DNA of 5,576 nucleotides from Acidimicrobiaceae bacterium (lineage in GTDB: Bacteria > Actinomycetota > Acidimicrobiia > Acidimicrobiales > Ilumatobacteraceae). Location of the stretch: the NCBI GenBank assembly GCA_003154135.1, contig PMCN01000071.1:1-5576 (forward strand), read 5' to 3'. This document shows positions 5,432-5,576 of this stretch, piece after piece. Below the pieces are notes generated by a model. The model had not been told where the DNA came from and searched no databases. It saw only the letters and a program-made list of their open reading frames with translations. Positions within the stretch are counted from its first letter, which is position 1, and every line of letters begins with the position of its first letter. The translations under genes were made by a program, and so were the position numbers.

Positions 5432-5576
5432 GCAGTTCGTGCGCCATGAGGATGACCTCACGGGCGAAAGGGTCGAGCTGGCGCTTGGCGATGCGCTCGG
5501 TGAGGTTGATGGCCATGGAGGGGTCGTCGACCATGCGACTCCAGCGGATGTAGCCGCCGAGGATGCCGATGACGCG
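5427..5576 (-). CDS. Unidentified protein, C-terminal 49 residues (5' end outside window)
   Basis: The minus strand is open from the right edge to TGA at 5429-5427 and encodes RVIGILGGYIRWSRMVDDPSM..., ending ILMAHELR. I do not recognise the family. The frame is convincing because it has mixed, protein-like composition (aromatic residues, a DDPS turn, amphipathic helices such as TERIAKRQLDPFAREVILMAHEL) instead of the Arg/Ala/Pro-rich composition of shadow frames, and because the three minus-strand bases that close it lie just 6 bp beyond the end of the opposing peptidase gene. The tail appears helical and soluble. The true start lies beyond 5576; internal ATG codons would leave only about 35 residues. 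Confidence 0.6.
   Translation of the reverse strand, partial: RVIGILGGYIRWSRMVDDPSMAINLTERIAKRQLDPFAREVILMAHELR

Overview
The window is high-GC DNA with dense genes, short gaps and several GTG starts, which points to an actinobacterium. The best lineage clue is the large secreted peptidase at 3681-5420. It has a threonine/Lys-Pro linker followed by three copies of a roughly 110-residue repeat (a Leu-Asp-Thr-Arg type opening, two cysteines, then an Asp-Val-Xaa-Gly type ending). From memory, that architecture is frequent in secreted proteins of Acidimicrobiia (Ilumatobacter-like bacteria). The taxonomic placement is an inference; no marker gene is present.

Layout. 1-348 (+) is the 3' end of a sterol desaturase/fatty-acid hydroxylase family gene. 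It converges on a four-gene minus-strand cluster that reads from 3601 down to 421: a SIMPL-domain protein (3601-2969), an NAD(P)-dependent epimerase/dehydratase-type SDR protein (2940-1969), a PlsC-like acyltransferase homologue (1969-1268) and an alpha/beta hydrolase (1266-421). The last three are almost certainly co-translated: the SDR stop and acyltransferase start share one base, and one base separates the acyltransferase stop from the hydrolase start, each with a strong Shine-Dalgarno in the end of the preceding gene. A 28-bp gap separates the SIMPL gene from the SDR gene. Divergent from the cluster is the M23 peptidase gene (+). It converges, with only 6 bp between stop codons, on the 3' end of a minus-strand gene (5427-5576) that I cannot identify.

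How the parts may work together. An SDR protein, an acyltransferase homologue and a hydrolase translated as a unit suggest a role in lipid or acyl metabolism. However, two of the three depart from the textbook active sites: the acyltransferase lacks the HX4D motif and the EGTR-type motif, and the SDR has Leu where the Tyr-XXX-Lys lysine is expected. The hydrolase triad is intact. The M23 protein is a complete zinc endopeptidase domain on an exported, linker-repeat scaffold, so it most likely acts on peptidoglycan outside the membrane. I see no tRNA, rRNA, CRISPR array, insertion sequence or integration site, and no gene-free stretch longer than about 80 bp.
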